A stretch of 64,000 nt of DNA from UBA2589 sp965223235 (lineage in GTDB: Bacteria > Gemmatimonadota > Gemmatimonadetes > Longimicrobiales > Gaopeijiaceae): positions 1 to 64,000 of the forward strand of contig CBDCVV010000005.1 of assembly GCA_965223235.1 (NCBI GenBank), in the 5' to 3' direction. The position numbers were made by a program, and so were the translations under genes. Under the pieces are notes generated by a model, which did not search any database, had not been told where the DNA came from, and was given only the letters and a program-made list of their open reading frames with translations. Below, one piece after another: positions 42,180-51,026 of the stretch. Position 1 is the stretch's first letter. Each line of letters starts with the position of its first letter.

Positions 42180-43519
42180 AGCGCGGGACGACGCGGCACC
42201 GGGGAGCCCTGATCATCGTAGCTGTCGCCGCTGCATGCAGTGGACCTCGCCCTGCCACCGGCCCGGCACCGACGGCCGAAAGGGAGGGGGGAGCGAGCGT
42301 CCTGTCGGGCGTCGAAAGTCCCGGTGCAACACCGATGGCAGAGCTTCACGCCCGCTACACCGTCTCCGGACTCGAGGATCGTCGCTTCGACCACGCGACA
42401 TATTGGGCTGCCGTGACCCCTCACCTCGGCGGCCCGGTGTCGAGCCGGATCGCCGGAGAGAGTGCCGAAGGGCGGCGCATCCACCACCTCACGTATGGCT
42501 CCGGGCCCGTGCAAGTCCTCCTCTGGTCCCAAATGCACGGCAACGAGAGCACCGCCTCGATGTCGTTGGCGGATATAATCCGCTTCTTCGATGAAGCTTC
42601 CGACACACCCCTCGCGCGTAGGATCGCCGAGGGCGCGACCGTGCACATGATTCCGATGCTGAACCCGGACGGTGCTGAACGTTTCCAGCGCCGGAACGCA
42701 CAGGGCATCGACGTGAACAGGGATGCGCGACGCCTGCAAACGCCAGAGGGCCAGGTCTTGAAGGCGGTCCGAGACCAGGTGGAGCCGGACTTCGGCTTCA
42801 ACCTCCACGACCAGAGTGCGGCCGTTCGCGTAGGCACCTCAGATCGCGGTGTGGCGATCGCGCTGCTAGCTCCGGCGTTCAATGAAGCCCGTGACGTAGA
42901 CGAGAAGCGGCATCGCGCGATGCAGGTCGCCTCTCTTCTCATTGAAGCGATGGCTCCCCTCGTGGGAGATCACATCGCGAAGTACGACGACACCTACAAC
43001 CCCCGCGCCTTTGGGGACCTCATGGGTGCTTGGGGCGCCAGCACGGTCCTGATCGAGTCGGGGGCCTGGGAGGGAGATCCTCAGAAGCAGCATCTCCGCC
43101 GCACGAATTTCGTCGGAATCGTCCAGGCACTCGATGCGATCGCTACCGGTCGCTTCGCCGAATACGACGCTGCCGTCTACGAGAACCTCGAATACAACGG
43201 GCGCCGAGTCGCCGATCTCCTGATCCGAGGCGGCACGATCGCCGTTCCCGGGCTGCCCCCACTCGCGGCGGACCTCGTCGTCAACTACGACCTACCCCTT
43301 CTCCAACGGGAAGGGGTCATTGCAGATATCGGCGACATGGGCACGACCCAGGCACAAGACACGCTCGACGTCTCCGGGCTCTACCTCATTCCGCCGCCGA
43401 GCGCTCTCGACGAAATGGGGGGACTCGACGTCGGCGCACCCGCGCACTTCACGGTCGCAGAAGACCCCGAGGGTCGATCTGTCCGTTACCTCTTCGAGGG
43501 GCGTCGACCCGGTCGCTAA
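42176..43519 (+). CDS. M14-family zinc carboxypeptidase lipoprotein
   Basis: The 447-aa protein is a probable lipoprotein (VAVAAAC, Cys21) with an M14 zinc site: His121 and Glu124 in QMHGNEST, His211 in NLHDQ, and the catalytic Glu294 in LIESGAW; Arg/Asn binding residues lie in the NRDARR segment. M14 members related to MpaA and gamma-D-glutamyl-meso-diaminopimelate peptidases cleave muropeptide stems; others cut ordinary C-termini. A beta-rich C-domain of about 120 residues follows (about 325-445). It overlaps namZ by four bases (ATGA), so a wall-peptide substrate is likely. The stop overlaps the convergent MBL-fold gene. Confidence 0.9.
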   Translation: MKRGTTRHRGALIIVAVAAACSGPRPATGPAPTAEREGGASVLSGVESPGATPMAELHARYTVSGLEDRRFDHATYWAAVTPHLGGPVSSRIAGESAEGRRIHHLTYGSGPVQVLLWSQMHGNESTASMSLADIIRFFDEASDTPLARRIAEGATVHMIPMLNPDGAERFQRRNAQGIDVNRDARRLQTPEGQVLKAVRDQVEPDFGFNLHDQSAAVRVGTSDRGVAIALLAPAFNEARDVDEKRHRAMQVASLLIEAMAPLVGDHIAKYDDTYNPRAFGDLMGAWGASTVLIESGAWEGDPQKQHLRRTNFVGIVQALDAIATGRFAEYDAAVYENLEYNGRRVADLLIRGGTIAVPGLPPLAADLVVNYDLPLLQREGVIADIGDMGTTQAQDTLDVSGLYLIPPPSALDEMGGLDVGAPAHFTVAEDPEGRSVRYLFEGRRPGR

Positions 43520-44508
43520 CGCGCGAGCCTGAATACCGTCCCGATCTCGGGTCGGAAGAATTCACCGTCGAAGACGTGGGAGAGGCGGTCCTCGAAGTGC
43601 CCCAAGTCGCTCATCATGACGGAGCGGGTGGGAGCGTCCACCGGCAAAAAGAAGTTCTCCCAGTGGCCCAGTAGGACCCAAAGAGGCTTGAGGTTCTCCA
43701 CCAGCGCCTCTGGGTGCCAATCGACCTGGTCGAAGGTGGCTGGCACCACGATCGCCGCATCCACCGGGCGCTCCGCGATGAGTGCGTCGGGCGCAAACCC
43801 GTACGGCGGCGCGACGACCGCGTCCTGGTAGTAGACACGAAACGAGACCTCACCCGCCGGCCCCAGAAAGTCGACCAAGAAGGCTACGGTCTGGCCGTCG
43901 ACCCAATCCTCCGCCCGCGGCGGAGGAGCGTCTCGTGGGACGTCGGCGCTTCCGTGGTAGAGGGTATATCCGTCGAAGTGTGGTGCGTGAAAGGACTCGA
44001 GCGGCATGATCCGCACGCCGGGTCCGTACGACATCCACTTCCCGGGCTCCGCCACATTCCCGGCATTGGGCTCGATGAGGTCGACCCGGTCTCCGATCCC
44101 CGACCACGTCCCCAGCAGGTTCGCGACCGTTTCACTCCCGACGACTCGCGCCCGCGGGGCGTGCTTCGCGACGATCCGCGGCACGTCCATGAGATGATCG
44201 TAGTGGCCATGGCCAACCAAGATCGCGCGTGTATCGGCTGCCTGGTAACGCGACATGTGCTCGTCGATGAGCGCGGTGTCGGCGGCGATCGGCGTCAGTC
44301 CAGTCTCGACAAAGCCCGGATTGGAGAAGAGGGGGGCTGCCATGACTACGTCCGAACCGTGTCGGATCAGCCACCCCCCCGTTCCGGTGTAGGTAAGCTC
44401 GAGCGTGTCGGTACCGGCGCCGGCGTCGACGACGCCGGAGACCCCTGGGCCCAACGTGTGCAGACAAGCTGCCGAGACGAGCACCGTCAGTGCGAGGAGG
44501 GCTCGCAT
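43516..44508 (-). CDS. MBL-fold metallo-hydrolase lipoprotein
   Basis: The 330-aa protein is a lipoprotein (LTVLVSAACL) with a metallo-beta-lactamase fold: the HxHxDH site in ILVGHGHYDHLMD and later His in FHAPHFDGYTLYH. Layout resembles UlaG/NAPE-PLD-like phosphodiesterases more than beta-lactamases. Substrate not known. The start ATG at 44508 lies four bases after the asparaginase stop, and the longer frame back to 44646 overlaps that gene. Last gene of the transaminase-asparaginase unit. Confidence 0.82.
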   Translation of the reverse strand: MRALLALTVLVSAACLHTLGPGVSGVVDAGAGTDTLELTYTGTGGWLIRHGSDVVMAAPLFSNPGFVETGLTPIAADTALIDEHMSRYQAADTRAILVGHGHYDHLMDVPRIVAKHAPRARVVGSETVANLLGTWSGIGDRVDLIEPNAGNVAEPGKWMSYGPGVRIMPLESFHAPHFDGYTLYHGSADVPRDAPPPRAEDWVDGQTVAFLVDFLGPAGEVSFRVYYQDAVVAPPYGFAPDALIAERPVDAAIVVPATFDQVDWHPEALVENLKPLWVLLGHWENFFLPVDAPTRSVMMSDLGHFEDRLSHVFDGEFFRPEIGTVFRLAR

Positions 44509-44512
44509 CTGC

Positions 44513-45571
44513 TCAATGCGTGTCGAAGAGGCGCTGGATGTCGTCGGGAGCTCGGTCTCGCTGGAGCGCCAACATGGCGAGTACGCGCGCTTTGTGCGGC
44601 GGAAGATCTCCGGACGACACCACCCCCACATCGGGGTTCGAGGCACCCGACATGATCCGGCCCTCCGGTACCCGCGAGGCGATCACGATGAGGACGCCTC
44701 GGTCGGCGACCTCGGCGATCGCCTCCCGCATGCCCGGGCTCGCTCTTCCTCCCCCGAAGGCTTGGATCACCACACCACGCGCTCCCGCCGCGACGGCGGT
44801 CCGAAGCCCGTCCCCGTCGTTGCCCGCGTAGTCGGCGACAATGGGTACAGAGGGAAGCTCCGTCTGCCCGATCGCGTCCTGGAGGTCCGAGATGATGGTG
44901 TGCCGAGTCGCAATTGTGCGGCGAAAGAGGATGCGGTCAGAATCGACGATTCCCAGCGTTCCGAACTCGGTCGACTCGAAGGTGTCGACACGATTGTTGT
45001 CGGCCTTGCGTACGTCCCTCGCGGAGTGAATCTCGTCGTTGAGCACCACCAACACCCCCTTCCCCTGCGCCTGCTGAGATGCGGCGACACGTACACCGGA
45101 GAGCAGGTTGGCGGGGCCATCGGGCGAGACCGCCGAAGCGTTGCGCATCGAGCCCACCATGACCACGGGTCGGGCGTGCGCCACCGTGAGGTGAAGAAAG
45201 TAGGCGGTCTCTTCCATCGTATCCGTGCCGTGCGTCACCACGATCCCGGCAAGAGACCGGTCATCGTCGAAGCGCGCGTTGATCATGCCAGAGAGTCGCG
45301 TCCAGTGATCCGGTGTCATGGCGGACGACCCGATGCGGCTGAACTCCTCGACTCGGATGTCAGCCACGTCGGCGAGTTGTGGCACGGCCTCGACGAGCTG
45401 CGCCCCCGTGAGCTGACCACCTACGCTCTGACCCGCGATCGTCCCACCCGTCGCGATGACCAACACCCGGGGGGTCGGCTGGGCGGACGCACCTTCAAAG
45501 GCGAAAACCCCGAGAATGGCCGCCACGAACGCCCCGATCGTCGGCCGGAGTACACGCCCGCGGGAGGTCAC
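44513..45571 (-). CDS. Secreted type II L-asparaginase
   Basis: The 352-aa enzyme has a signal peptide (FVAAILGVFAFEGASA), the nucleophile loop ATGGTIAG (Thr44), and the second triad VVTHGTDTMEETA, matching type II asparaginases of E. coli. It hydrolyses Asn and, more slowly, Gln in the periplasm to give Asp or Glu plus ammonia. The GTG at 45571 overlaps the transaminase stop by four bases (GTGA). In a wall-salvage locus it may deaminate amidated stem residues, but free Asn is the known substrate. Confidence 0.93.
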   Translation of the reverse strand: MTSRGRVLRPTIGAFVAAILGVFAFEGASAQPTPRVLVIATGGTIAGQSVGGQLTGAQLVEAVPQLADVADIRVEEFSRIGSSAMTPDHWTRLSGMINARFDDDRSLAGIVVTHGTDTMEETAYFLHLTVAHARPVVMVGSMRNASAVSPDGPANLLSGVRVAASQQAQGKGVLVVLNDEIHSARDVRKADNNRVDTFESTEFGTLGIVDSDRILFRRTIATRHTIISDLQDAIGQTELPSVPIVADYAGNDGDGLRTAVAAGARGVVIQAFGGGRASPGMREAIAEVADRGVLIVIASRVPEGRIMSGASNPDVGVVSSGDLPPHKARVLAMLALQRDRAPDDIQRLFDTH

Positions 45572-46443
45572 GAAGCGGTGGCTCCCACCCTATCCTTGGA
45601 CTGAGCGACCCGGGCGAGAAACCGCTCGGAGAGGACGCACGTAACCGGACCTGCCCGGCCGGAGCCGACTGGCCGACCGTCGACCTCTCTGATCGGACGC
45701 ACCTCGCCCGTAGTCCCGGTGAAGAAGAGTTCATCGGCATGCTGCAGCTCCTCTACCTGAATCGGACGCTCTTCGACCGTGTATCCCGCCGCCGAAGCCT
45801 CTTCGAGGACGACTCCGCGGGTGATTCCTGGAAGGATATGCCCGGTAGTCGGGTGGGTGACGACCGTGTCTCCAAAGACACCCCAGAAGTTCTGGTGAGC
45901 CCCCTCGATCGCTACGCCGTCTCGCACGAGGATCGCGTCGTCAGCTCCCATGTCGCGAGCCGCTTGGAACGCGACGGCGTTGGGGAGAAGGCAAATCGTC
46001 TTGATGTCGACTCGGCTCCACCGACGATCCGGCACGGTCGCCGCGCAGAAGCCCCGGTGCCAAGTCTCGTCGTCAGGCCTCGACCACGCTTTGGCGAAGG
46101 CATACACCGTCGGTGTGACGTCCCCCTCGGGGAAGTAGTGCGTCCGTGGAGCAACCCCACGTGTGATCTGCATGTACACCATCGAACGCTCGGCCGTCTC
46201 CAAGTCGTTCCGGGCCAGAAGGCCGTGGTGCATCTCTTCGAGAGCCGGGATGTCTACCTGGATTCGCATCCACGTCAGCCCCTTCCGGAGACGCTCGAGG
46301 TGCCGATCGAGCCCGAAGGGAACGCCTTCGTAGAAGGGGGTGACTTCGTACACCCCGTCTCCCAGGAGAAAGCCACGATCGTCGGGCGAGATCTTCGCCT
46401 CGTCTTTGGGGAGGTAGGCTCCGTTGAGGTAGACGGTACTCAT
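45568..46443 (-). CDS. dat: D-amino acid aminotransferase (D-alanine transaminase)
   Basis: The 291-aa PLP enzyme of fold type IV has the Schiff-base lysine at 148 in IKTICLLPN, and the D-amino-acid transaminase signature MQITRGVAPRTHYFPEG, which separates it from branched-chain aminotransferases. It exchanges the amino group of D-Ala or other D-amino acids with 2-oxoglutarate to D-Glu. The ATG at 46443 is chosen; the frame runs further to 46518 without a ribosome-binding site. First gene of the unit dat, asparaginase, MBL, and in context likely recycles D-Ala and D-Glu from peptidoglycan. Confidence 0.93.
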   Translation of the reverse strand: MSTVYLNGAYLPKDEAKISPDDRGFLLGDGVYEVTPFYEGVPFGLDRHLERLRKGLTWMRIQVDIPALEEMHHGLLARNDLETAERSMVYMQITRGVAPRTHYFPEGDVTPTVYAFAKAWSRPDDETWHRGFCAATVPDRRWSRVDIKTICLLPNAVAFQAARDMGADDAILVRDGVAIEGAHQNFWGVFGDTVVTHPTTGHILPGITRGVVLEEASAAGYTVEERPIQVEELQHADELFFTGTTGEVRPIREVDGRPVGSGRAGPVTCVLSERFLARVAQSKDRVGATAS

Positions 46444-46523
46444 GAGCGGATCCGAGTCGGGGCGGCGCACGGCCGCCAAAGGGGCGTGGGGTCTGAAGAG
46501 GTAAGATGCGCCGGGCAACGAAA

Positions 46524-46552
46524 AAGGGGGAGGGCGTAACGCCCTCCCCCTT
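46524..46552 (-). terminator. Intrinsic terminator after pspA
   Basis: A perfect 13-bp stem (46552-46540 with 46536-46524) with a three-base loop and, on the minus strand, a T run after it. It ends the YbjN-PspA transcript. Confidence 0.9.
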
Positions 46553-46575
46553 CCCGGTCTCGGTCGAGCAGACGG

Positions 46576-47436
46576 TCAGCCGTCGGCAGACCGCTCTTCG
46601 AGTTTGTCGAACTCCGAGAGGAGCTCGGCTTCCGGAATCGCCTCCGGATCCGACCCACCCTCTTCGCCAGCGTCGGCCGGGACCGCTTCCGCCTCCGCAC
46701 TGGCAGGAGCGTCGGGAGCCTCCAGCTGCTTGGGGGCCTCGGCCTGAGGAGCCGCGATCAACCCCATCTCTGCCTTGAGGGCAAGGAGCTGATCCTCGAC
46801 ATCCGCCCCTCCCGGGCCCGCTTCCAAGCGTAGGAACTCGGACTCGAGGGTGTCACCGCCCAATTCGGCGTTGACCTCGGCGTGCGCCACGCTCTGACGC
46901 TCCTCCTCCTCGATCTTGTCGGCCATTCGGTTGAACGCCTCGAACGCCGAAGTGTCCGAGAGCCCCGACATCGTTTCGTGGATGCGTCGCTGTGCCTGAG
47001 CGCGCTTCTGCTTGGCGATCAGGAGATTCCGCTTCCGCTTCGCCTCTTCGATCTTGTCGTTGAGCTGACGCAAGGAGCCCTTGAGCTTCTCCGTCTCGGC
47101 GGCTTGAGCCTCCCAAGTCTGCTGGAGGACCATCGCCCGCTCGGCATGCTCTTTTTGCCGTAGCAGCGCCTGCTTGGCCAAGTCGTCACGCCCCTCCTTC
47201 ACGGCGAGCATCGCGCGGTGTTGCCAGTCGCGTTGCTGCTTGACCTCCGACTCGAGCTGTGACTTCAGCTTCCGCTCGTCCGCGATGGCGGCCGCGACTT
47301 CCCGCTTCGCTTTCGCGAGCTGGTCCCGCATGTCCAGAATGATCTGGTTCAGCATCTTCTCCGGGTTTTCCGCCCGAGAGATCAGATCATTGATGTTGGA
47401 CTTAATGACCGTGGAAAGCTTGGTGAAGATGCCCAT
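46576..47436 (-). CDS. pspA: PspA/IM30 family envelope-stress protein
   Basis: The 286-aa protein is mostly coiled coil, with the start MGIFTKLSTVIKSNINDLIS, EKMLNQIILDMRDQL and later helices of PspA/Vipp1 (ESCRT-III-like). It binds and repairs stressed inner membrane. The tail beyond about 215 is Pro/Ala/Glu-rich and longer than E. coli PspA. It starts 3 bp after the YbjN-type gene and is followed by a terminator. I saw no sigma-54 site upstream, unlike in E. coli. Confidence 0.95.
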   Translation of the reverse strand: MGIFTKLSTVIKSNINDLISRAENPEKMLNQIILDMRDQLAKAKREVAAAIADERKLKSQLESEVKQQRDWQHRAMLAVKEGRDDLAKQALLRQKEHAERAMVLQQTWEAQAAETEKLKGSLRQLNDKIEEAKRKRNLLIAKQKRAQAQRRIHETMSGLSDTSAFEAFNRMADKIEEEERQSVAHAEVNAELGGDTLESEFLRLEAGPGGADVEDQLLALKAEMGLIAAPQAEAPKQLEAPDAPASAEAEAVPADAGEEGGSDPEAIPEAELLSEFDKLEERSADG

Positions 47437-47439
47437 GCT

Positions 47440-47841
47440 TTAGCCCTCCCTCCCCGCACCGGCGAGGGTGCGGATCTGGTCCATGTGGGTGGCCGCGGCG
47501 AGGGTGATCGACTCCATCGAGGCTTGCAACTCGTGAAAGTCGAGTGTCTCGAGCTCCAGCGTGTCGGAAAGAATCAGGTCCCCGTCTTCGATCCCGTACG
47601 CCCCGTGAACCACCTCGTTCGCGTTCAGCTCGAGTAGCGTCCGGTACAGGGCCATCGAGTCCGGCCCCTCGTCAGGCATGTCCATCACCTTCATGCGAAT
47701 GAGGAGGAGAGCGTCGGCCAGGTGCACGACGACCGGGGCACTTCCATCCTCTCCCCGTGTCAGGAACATGCCCTCGTCGACCTCCTCGTACTCGAGATCC
47801 ATGCGAATCAGGAAGCTCTCGAGATCTTCTCGGCTCACCAT
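47440..47841 (-). CDS. YbjN-family chaperone-like protein
   Basis: A 133-aa acidic protein matching the YbjN/type III secretion chaperone-like fold (DLESFLIRMDLEYEEVDEG, VVHLADALLLIRMKVMD, LYRTLLELNANEVVHGAYG, DGDLILSDTLEL). Members are stability factors or regulators with no proven activity in this clade. ATG 47841 has GGAG six bases before it; an ATG at 47853 is also in frame. Followed 3 bp later by pspA, so the two are probably co-expressed. Confidence 0.85.
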   Translation of the reverse strand: MVSREDLESFLIRMDLEYEEVDEGMFLTRGEDGSAPVVVHLADALLLIRMKVMDMPDEGPDSMALYRTLLELNANEVVHGAYGIEDGDLILSDTLELETLDFHELQASMESITLAAATHMDQIRTLAGAGREG

Positions 47842-47957
47842 GGTCGTCTCCATATGTGTGAGGCTGCCCCAATGGCAGCGAAAATGTCAGGCGGTTTCAA
47901 CCCTACGCACGCCCAACGGACGCAGTTTCCCGCGAACGTTGAACATAAACGGAGCGC

Positions 47958-50915
47958 CTATGCGAGCAACGGCGCCAAGTGCCGCCCCGTATGAGATGCA
48001 GACTCGGCCGCAATGGTTTCCGGGGGGCCCTCGACCAGCACACGCCCTCCTGCACCGCCCCCCTCGGGACCGAGATCGATCACCCAGTCGGCTGTTTTGA
48101 CGACGTGGAGGTTGTGCTCGATCACGACCACCGTGTTGCCTCGATCGACCAAGCGGTGAAGAACGTCGAGCAACACGCGCACGTCCTCGAAGTGCAGTCC
48201 GGTCGTCGGTTCGTCGAGGATGTACAAGGTGTTCCCGGTCGCGCGCTTGGAGAGCTCCGTGGCCAGCTTGACTCGCTGGGCCTCCCCACCCGACAACGTG
48301 GTCGCCGATTGGCCCAGGTGGATGTAGCCGAGCCCCACGTCGTGCAACGTCTGGAGCTTGGCTTTGATCCGAGGCACCGCGTCGAAGAAGTCGAGGGCGT
48401 CGGCGACGTTCAGCTCGAGCACATCTGCGATGTTCTTCCCCTTGTAGTACACGTCGAGCGTCTCGCGGTTGTAGCGCCGCCCGCGACACACATCACAAGG
48501 CACGTAGACGTCTGGAAGAAAGTGCATCTCGATCTTCACCAGACCGTCGCCCTGACACGACTCGCATCTCCCACCCTTCACGTTGAAGGAGAAGCGTCCC
48601 GGGCCATACCCCCGCATCTGTGACTCGGGCAAGTTGGCGAAGAGGTCTCGGATCGGGGTGAACAGGCCCGTGTACGTCGCCGGGTTCGACCGCGGCGTAC
48701 GACCAATGGGCGACTGGTCCACATCGATAACCTTGTCGATCAGCTCGATCCCATCGATGCCTTCGTGCGGCGCGGCCACGACCTTGCTTCGGTAGAAGTG
48801 CCTCGCCAGAGCGTGATACAGCGTCGTGTTCACGAGCGTCGACTTCCCCGAGCCGCTGACCCCCGTCACGCACATGAAAGTGCCGAGCGGGAAGGAGACG
48901 TCGAGGGACTTCAAATTGTGGCCGCTCGCGCCTCGCACGACGAGCTTTCGATCCGCATCGACCTCCCGTCGCTTCTCTGGCACCTCGATCGACCGATCGC
49001 CGCGAAGGTACGCTCCAGTCAGAGAGCCCTCGGCGGCGATGATGTCGTCGACCACCCCGCTCGCGACCACTTCACCTCCGTGTCGCCCGGCCCCAGGCCC
49101 GAGATCCACGATGTAATCCGCCGCGAGGATCGTGTCCTCGTCGTGTTCCACGACGACCACGGTGTTCCCCAGATCGCGGAGCCGTTCGAGCGTACCGAGC
49201 AGCCGCTCGTTGTCGCGCTGATGTAGGCCGATGGAGGGCTCGTCGAGGATGTACAGTACTCCCACGAGCCGAGAACCGATTTGGGTCGCGAGTCGAATGC
49301 GCTGGGCCTCACCACCCGAAAGCGTCCCCGCTGATCGCCCCAACGTCAGGTACTCCAGACCGACATCTCTCAGGAAGTTCAGACGCTCGCCCACTTCCTT
49401 GAGAATCGGACCTGCGATCTCTCCTGGAAGAGGCGGATACGGATCGGCGCGCTCGTCGGCGGAGCCCTCAGCGACCACGCCGCGCGCCCCTGCCCCGCCA
49501 TCGACAGGCACCTGACCGAAGAAGGCCGCAGCCTGACCGATCGACATTTCGACGATCTCGCCCAAAGACCGTCCCCCCACGGTGACCGCTCGAGACGCAT
49601 CGCGGAGACGACTCCCGTCGCACGCCGTACACGGCAGGGTGGACATGTATTCGTCGAGTTGGTTCCGCACCGCTTCGGATTGGGTCTCGCGGTAACGACG
49701 CTCCACGTTCGCGAGCACGCCTTCCCACTTGTCCTCGTAGTGGCCGTCGAACTTCCCCGAACCCGACTTGTAGGGGAAGCGAATCTTCATGTCCCCCGAA
49801 CCGTGGATAAGCGCATGCCGTGCATCCTCAGGCAAATCTCGCCACGGGGTCTGGGGCTCGAATTCGTAGGCGGCTGCCAGCCCGGCAATCACCGATCGGC
49901 GAATGTGCCCTGACGGGTCGCCCCACGGCAGGATCGCCCCCTCGAGGATCGTGAGGCTATGGTCCGCCAAGAGCAGGTGGGGATTCACCTCCTTTCGAGT
50001 CCCCAAGCCTCCGCACTCCTCACACGCACCAAAGGGCGAGTTGAAGGAGAATTGCCGCGGCTCTAGCTCCGGAAGACTGGTTCCGCAGCTGTCACACGCG
50101 TAGTGCTCGCTGAAGACGTGGTAGTCGGGGTTCGCCTTGGCTCGACCCTTCCCGTGCTGGAGGACCTCGATGATCCCGTCCCCGGTCCGGAGAGCCGTCT
50201 CCACGGAATCCGCGATTCGTTCACGATCACGGGCGCGCACGACGAGCCGGTCGACGATCACCGAGATGTCGTGGTTCTCGTACCGGTTCAGCTCGGGAGG
50301 CTCGGTGAGATCATGCGTCTCGCCGTCCACTCGTACACGGACGAAACCTTCCTTCCGAGCCTTCTCGAAGAGTACGCGGAACTCACCCTTCCGTCCGCGC
50401 ACCAGCGGAGCGAGCACCTCGATACGCGTCCCCTCGGGAAGAAGCAGGAGCCGTTCTACGATCTGCGAGGCGGACTGGCGAAGCACGGGCTCCCCACACG
50501 TCGGACAGTGAGGTGTACCCACCCGAGCCCATAGGAGTCGCAGATAGTCGTACACCTCCGTGACGGTTCCCACCGTGGATCTCGGATTCCGGCTAACCGT
50601 CTTCTGCTCGATGGAGATCGCCGGGGAAAGGCCCTCGATCGCATCGACATCGGGCTTCTCCATCAGGCCGAGGAACTGACGCGCGTAGGCGGAGAGTGAC
50701 TCGACATAGCGACGTTGGCCTTCCGCATAAATCGTGTCGAAGGCGAGCGACGACTTCCCCGAACCCGAGAGCCCGGTGATCACGACGAGCCGCTCGCGAG
50801 GCAGCTCTACGTGGAGGTCCTTGAGGTTGTGCTCGCGAGCTCCACGCACGACTAGGCTACCCGTTGAGGTACCGCCCGGGGACGGGGTGCCGTTGGATGA
50901 GCTCGATTTAGGCAT
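47958..50915 (-). CDS. uvrA: UvrABC system protein A
   Basis: The 985-aa protein has two ABC ATPase domains, each with Walker A (GLSGSGKSS, GVSGSGKST), LSGGEAQR signatures and zinc-finger Cys patterns (CDSC, CEEC and the CESCQGDG set). It locates helix-distorting DNA damage and loads UvrB. A Ser/Gly-rich stretch of about 20 residues precedes the normal start; only one good start (ATG 50915) fits. A low-complexity N-terminus of this kind is unusual but harmless. Confidence 0.98.
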   Translation of the reverse strand: MPKSSSSNGTPSPGGTSTGSLVVRGAREHNLKDLHVELPRERLVVITGLSGSGKSSLAFDTIYAEGQRRYVESLSAYARQFLGLMEKPDVDAIEGLSPAISIEQKTVSRNPRSTVGTVTEVYDYLRLLWARVGTPHCPTCGEPVLRQSASQIVERLLLLPEGTRIEVLAPLVRGRKGEFRVLFEKARKEGFVRVRVDGETHDLTEPPELNRYENHDISVIVDRLVVRARDRERIADSVETALRTGDGIIEVLQHGKGRAKANPDYHVFSEHYACDSCGTSLPELEPRQFSFNSPFGACEECGGLGTRKEVNPHLLLADHSLTILEGAILPWGDPSGHIRRSVIAGLAAAYEFEPQTPWRDLPEDARHALIHGSGDMKIRFPYKSGSGKFDGHYEDKWEGVLANVERRYRETQSEAVRNQLDEYMSTLPCTACDGSRLRDASRAVTVGGRSLGEIVEMSIGQAAAFFGQVPVDGGAGARGVVAEGSADERADPYPPLPGEIAGPILKEVGERLNFLRDVGLEYLTLGRSAGTLSGGEAQRIRLATQIGSRLVGVLYILDEPSIGLHQRDNERLLGTLERLRDLGNTVVVVEHDEDTILAADYIVDLGPGAGRHGGEVVASGVVDDIIAAEGSLTGAYLRGDRSIEVPEKRREVDADRKLVVRGASGHNLKSLDVSFPLGTFMCVTGVSGSGKSTLVNTTLYHALARHFYRSKVVAAPHEGIDGIELIDKVIDVDQSPIGRTPRSNPATYTGLFTPIRDLFANLPESQMRGYGPGRFSFNVKGGRCESCQGDGLVKIEMHFLPDVYVPCDVCRGRRYNRETLDVYYKGKNIADVLELNVADALDFFDAVPRIKAKLQTLHDVGLGYIHLGQSATTLSGGEAQRVKLATELSKRATGNTLYILDEPTTGLHFEDVRVLLDVLHRLVDRGNTVVVIEHNLHVVKTADWVIDLGPEGGGAGGRVLVEGPPETIAAESASHTGRHLAPLLA

Positions 50916-50973
50916 AGCCTGGAAGTCTAATCACATCAGCAAGGCGCGTTCAACGCACCGCCCTGGTACGGCA

Positions 50974-51002
50974 GAGGGCCGAGCGCGAAACGCTCGGCCC
51001 TC
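50974..51002 (-). terminator. Hairpin after htpX
   Basis: A perfect 12-bp stem (50974-50985 with 50991-51002) and five-base loop, 25 bp past the htpX stop and before uvrA. No U run. Confidence 0.6.
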
Positions 51003-51026
51003 CGCACCTCCAGACCACGAAAACCG

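Noticed and set aside
43516..44508. MBL-fold lipoprotein as a beta-lactamase
   Set aside because: Overall pattern resembles UlaG/NAPE-PLD-like hydrolases; nothing points to beta-lactam substrates.
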